Assembly: GCA_023246275.1 (NCBI GenBank)
Contig: JAHFIS010000047.1
Coordinates: forward strand, 1-6,432
Length of the DNA: 6,432 nucleotides
Reading direction: 5' to 3'
From: Candidatus Uhrbacteria bacterium
GTDB lineage: Bacteria; Patescibacteriota; Patescibacteriia; UBA9934; GWF2-40-263
In this document: one piece after another, positions 6,101 to 6,432 of the stretch
How the letters are laid out: the number at the start of each line of letters is the position of its first letter
Numbering within the stretch: position 1 is the stretch's first letter
Notes under the pieces: model-generated
Seen by the model: the letters and a program-made list of their open reading frames with translations, nothing else
Told to the model about the DNA's origin: nothing
Database searches by the model: none
Translations under genes and position numbers: made by a program

Positions 6101-6389
6101 CGAAGGGACGAAGACTCCCGAGTCGGCCTCGACCGCGGTCGCCGAGCGGTTCACGGATGTCACGGGCTGGTGCAAGCCGTTCGTCGACATCCTGCGGAAG
6201 GAATACCGCCCCGACGAGGAGTGGACCAAGCTCCTCGTGGCCGAGCTGAACCGCGCGCGCCCCACCAAGCTCACGCACTTCAGCAAGCTCTGGGACGGGT
6301 TGTTCCACAGGAAGGACGCGCCCAAGATGAAGCGGGAGGAATTCCGCAACGTCGCAAGGCGTGCCATGGCCCTCGAGCCGTCACACTGA
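3108..6389 (+). CDS. SNF2-like helicase fused to a class I SAM-dependent methyltransferase
   Basis: A 1093-residue soluble protein in four parts. Residues 1-235 are mostly helical, charged and unrecognised. About 236-715 is a superfamily 2, SNF2-like ATPase: Walker A-type GDVGTQKT (242-249, K248), DEAH (347-350), TATP (378-381), and motifs V-VI reading RATAESVNLTLA, then PWN (W639, N640) and QFLGRFRRPG (Q646, R650, R653). The Walker A has Q247 where GxGKT has glycine. About 745-942 is a Rossmann methyltransferase: ILDAACGPL (790-798, motif I), GVDLNP with acidic D812, then DGTFLLSVCSLALHW (845-859) and the RNLARVTKKDGIVHLIL block. These resemble Methyltransf_11-type enzymes acting on small molecules, protein or RNA; no DPPY/NPPY DNA-methylase motif is visible. 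After a K/P-rich linker, residues about 1015-1093 form a small helical basic domain of unknown role. AGGAGG lies 5 bases before the ATG, and the gene has its own promoter and terminator. It may translocate on nucleic acid and methylate an associated target. A phage-defence role is possible but unproven. Confidence 0.85.
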   Translation: MRLNTLDQAAAPKIANAMTRAVLGKLSSPEAREMMVAHLSRFGYIVPDADPENVTDDDILEAFQRIQDQHVEIRDYLRDSTDSDADKAIYLLNRFPQVFLSIERVYRIFADWRLRWARRTVRPDGEGDDGNETAVRPPDFWKYIPEGEIPGLAQRRLRRDVHAFNLDPEGYLARLRAEYDASREERERRVIEMIFETFETIAKMTFPDFHDHINGSTSRFPSMHVRIWIKDLIDRGYVLIAGDVGTQKTSAAVVGLHAVGAKRVLVTARSYARNGVWKGEVAKYYRNPPKVLVLKKAKDLRRLKAMSAETLRSYAYVVVGYGDIQAQSGDAWVQALAPFEPDAIIVDEAHAINHEIERSRRVLELARLPSIKFRVMLTATPFECEPNEMAHIAMLVKPEEYPTREAFEHRCRNNPRFLHKLAQDIMCAYFAADDVLDLPPCNWGRFLPLPTVDLEPSAAAKAAHDMILEDRNLHPIEQIRRMNQLLACPFLGRNWYEYPPTVNGYLRDPLKSDKLLWLKSEIEKRVLTGKVVVGSGLYTAGVTRKLTSNDDPNDDYAVVAMLRQWFGNEAVLVLDGTTNPSDDERVEASRANVMHRWKNDPNARILVASVRATAESVNLTLAKSSGCDKVSVLMLTLPWNSTQLFQFLGRFRRPGMELPTELLIPVLRGLADEAMAEIIRKKDQNFLIGIQGVRLTTEEERAIENMTISDFLNGPKEWMSTVVYQRVRGHGENRALAVLDGMHNGKVVGEKFARHYLAGEETSHSGDVSRFLGKVYRPWLREGRIAGEQILDAACGPLTLERRLGEPVFGVDLNPCMIDIARSHSYNAGKNARAGRLSDLPAEWDGTFLLSVCSLALHWSSNKGSWDKSERVRILRNLARVTKKDGIVHLILLKMSFSEEMLDRWVNALGALGLARVPELTGLIKSVDSPGQPRTFWSVCLQKVGEPTDGGGDPKDLLFANERPCETEAVRVGKKGKEPPERAPKAPVKHDAFVIVTDEGTKTPESASTAVAERFTDVTGWCKPFVDILRKEYRPDEEWTKLLVAELNRARPTKLTHFSKLWDGLFHRKDAPKMKREEFRNVARRAMALEPSH

Positions 6390-6404
6390 CGACTCGATTT
6401 TTTT
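6374..6404 (+). terminator. Intrinsic terminator of the helicase-methyltransferase gene
   Basis: CGAG (6374-6377) and CGTCA (6379-6383) pair with TGACG (6387-6391) and CTCG (6393-6396) around a CAC loop with one C/A mismatch; seven Ts follow (6398-6404). The TGA stop codon opens the right arm, so the hairpin includes the last coding triplets. Confidence 0.8.
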
Positions 6405-6416
6405 ATCTTGGAACCG

Positions 6417-6422
6417 TTGACA
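6417..6422 (+). promoter_or_regulatory. -35 box of the next gene (promoter cut by window end)
   Basis: TTGACA, 12 bases after the preceding terminator T-run. The matching -10 would lie near 6440, outside the window. It is called from position and from the same arrangement elsewhere in the window. Confidence 0.5.
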
Positions 6423-6432
6423 CGGGGCCGGA

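Noticed and set aside
3081..6308. A 1075-codon open frame on the minus strand covering almost the whole helicase-methyltransferase gene.
   Set aside because: It is an antisense shadow made open by GC-rich third positions. Its translation is rich in R, V, L and D without recognisable domains, and the + strand frame carries all helicase and methyltransferase motifs plus RBS, promoter and terminator.
3108..6389. The helicase-methyltransferase as a type I or III restriction enzyme or a DISARM/BREX component.
   Set aside because: No nuclease motif, no DNA-methylase DPPY/NPPY motif and none of the partner genes of those systems are visible in the window.

Overview
The window is visibly GC-rich bacterial DNA, with codon third positions mostly G or C. 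It carries four complete genes and the tail of a fifth, all on the + strand. Every gene end has its own intrinsic terminator hairpin, usually with the stop codon inside or touching the stem. TTGACA-like -35 boxes follow in four of the five gaps, so the genes look like separately transcribed units rather than an operon. The short repeat at 756-783, which reads VIASEAKQS when translated, and the long imperfect palindrome at 122-208 are types of interspersed repeat seen in uncultured environmental bacteria. A GC-rich Patescibacteria/CPR-type genome is my best guess, but nothing here fixes the taxon, and no phage structural, plasmid or transposase gene is visible.

Layout. 1-92: C-terminal 29 residues of an unrecognised protein, with terminator. 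93-218: gap dominated by a 36-bp-arm imperfect palindrome ending 10 bases before the next start. 219-1367: amidohydrolase of the YtcJ/Amidohydro_3 type reduced to its barrel, with an in-frame repeat insertion. 1417-2202: histidine phosphatase (phosphoglycerate mutase-like, 2H-type RHG enzyme), whose -35 box overlaps the upstream stop codon. 2299-2817: helix-turn-helix protein resembling the excisionase-like/DUF2384-like antitoxin or regulator family. 2836-3107: the longest gap, holding two strong hairpins, a TTGACA-N17-TATCTT promoter and a leader whose Shine-Dalgarno sequence sits in a small hairpin. 3108-6389: a 1093-residue fusion of a SNF2-like superfamily 2 helicase with a class I SAM-dependent methyltransferase, flanked by N- and C-terminal regions I do not recognise. 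6390-6432: terminator and the -35 box of a gene beyond the window.

How they may work together. The amidohydrolase and phosphatase look like stand-alone metabolic enzymes with no evident shared pathway. The most interesting part is 2299-6389: a DNA-binding antitoxin-like protein without its usual toxin partner, then a structured gap, then the helicase-methyltransferase fusion with promoter, candidate operator and RBS hairpin. A single-gene defence or nucleic-acid-modifying system, possibly regulated by the neighbouring HTH protein, is a reasonable hypothesis. It is inference: no known defence gene lies next to it, and the methyltransferase shows no DNA-methylase DPPY-type motif.
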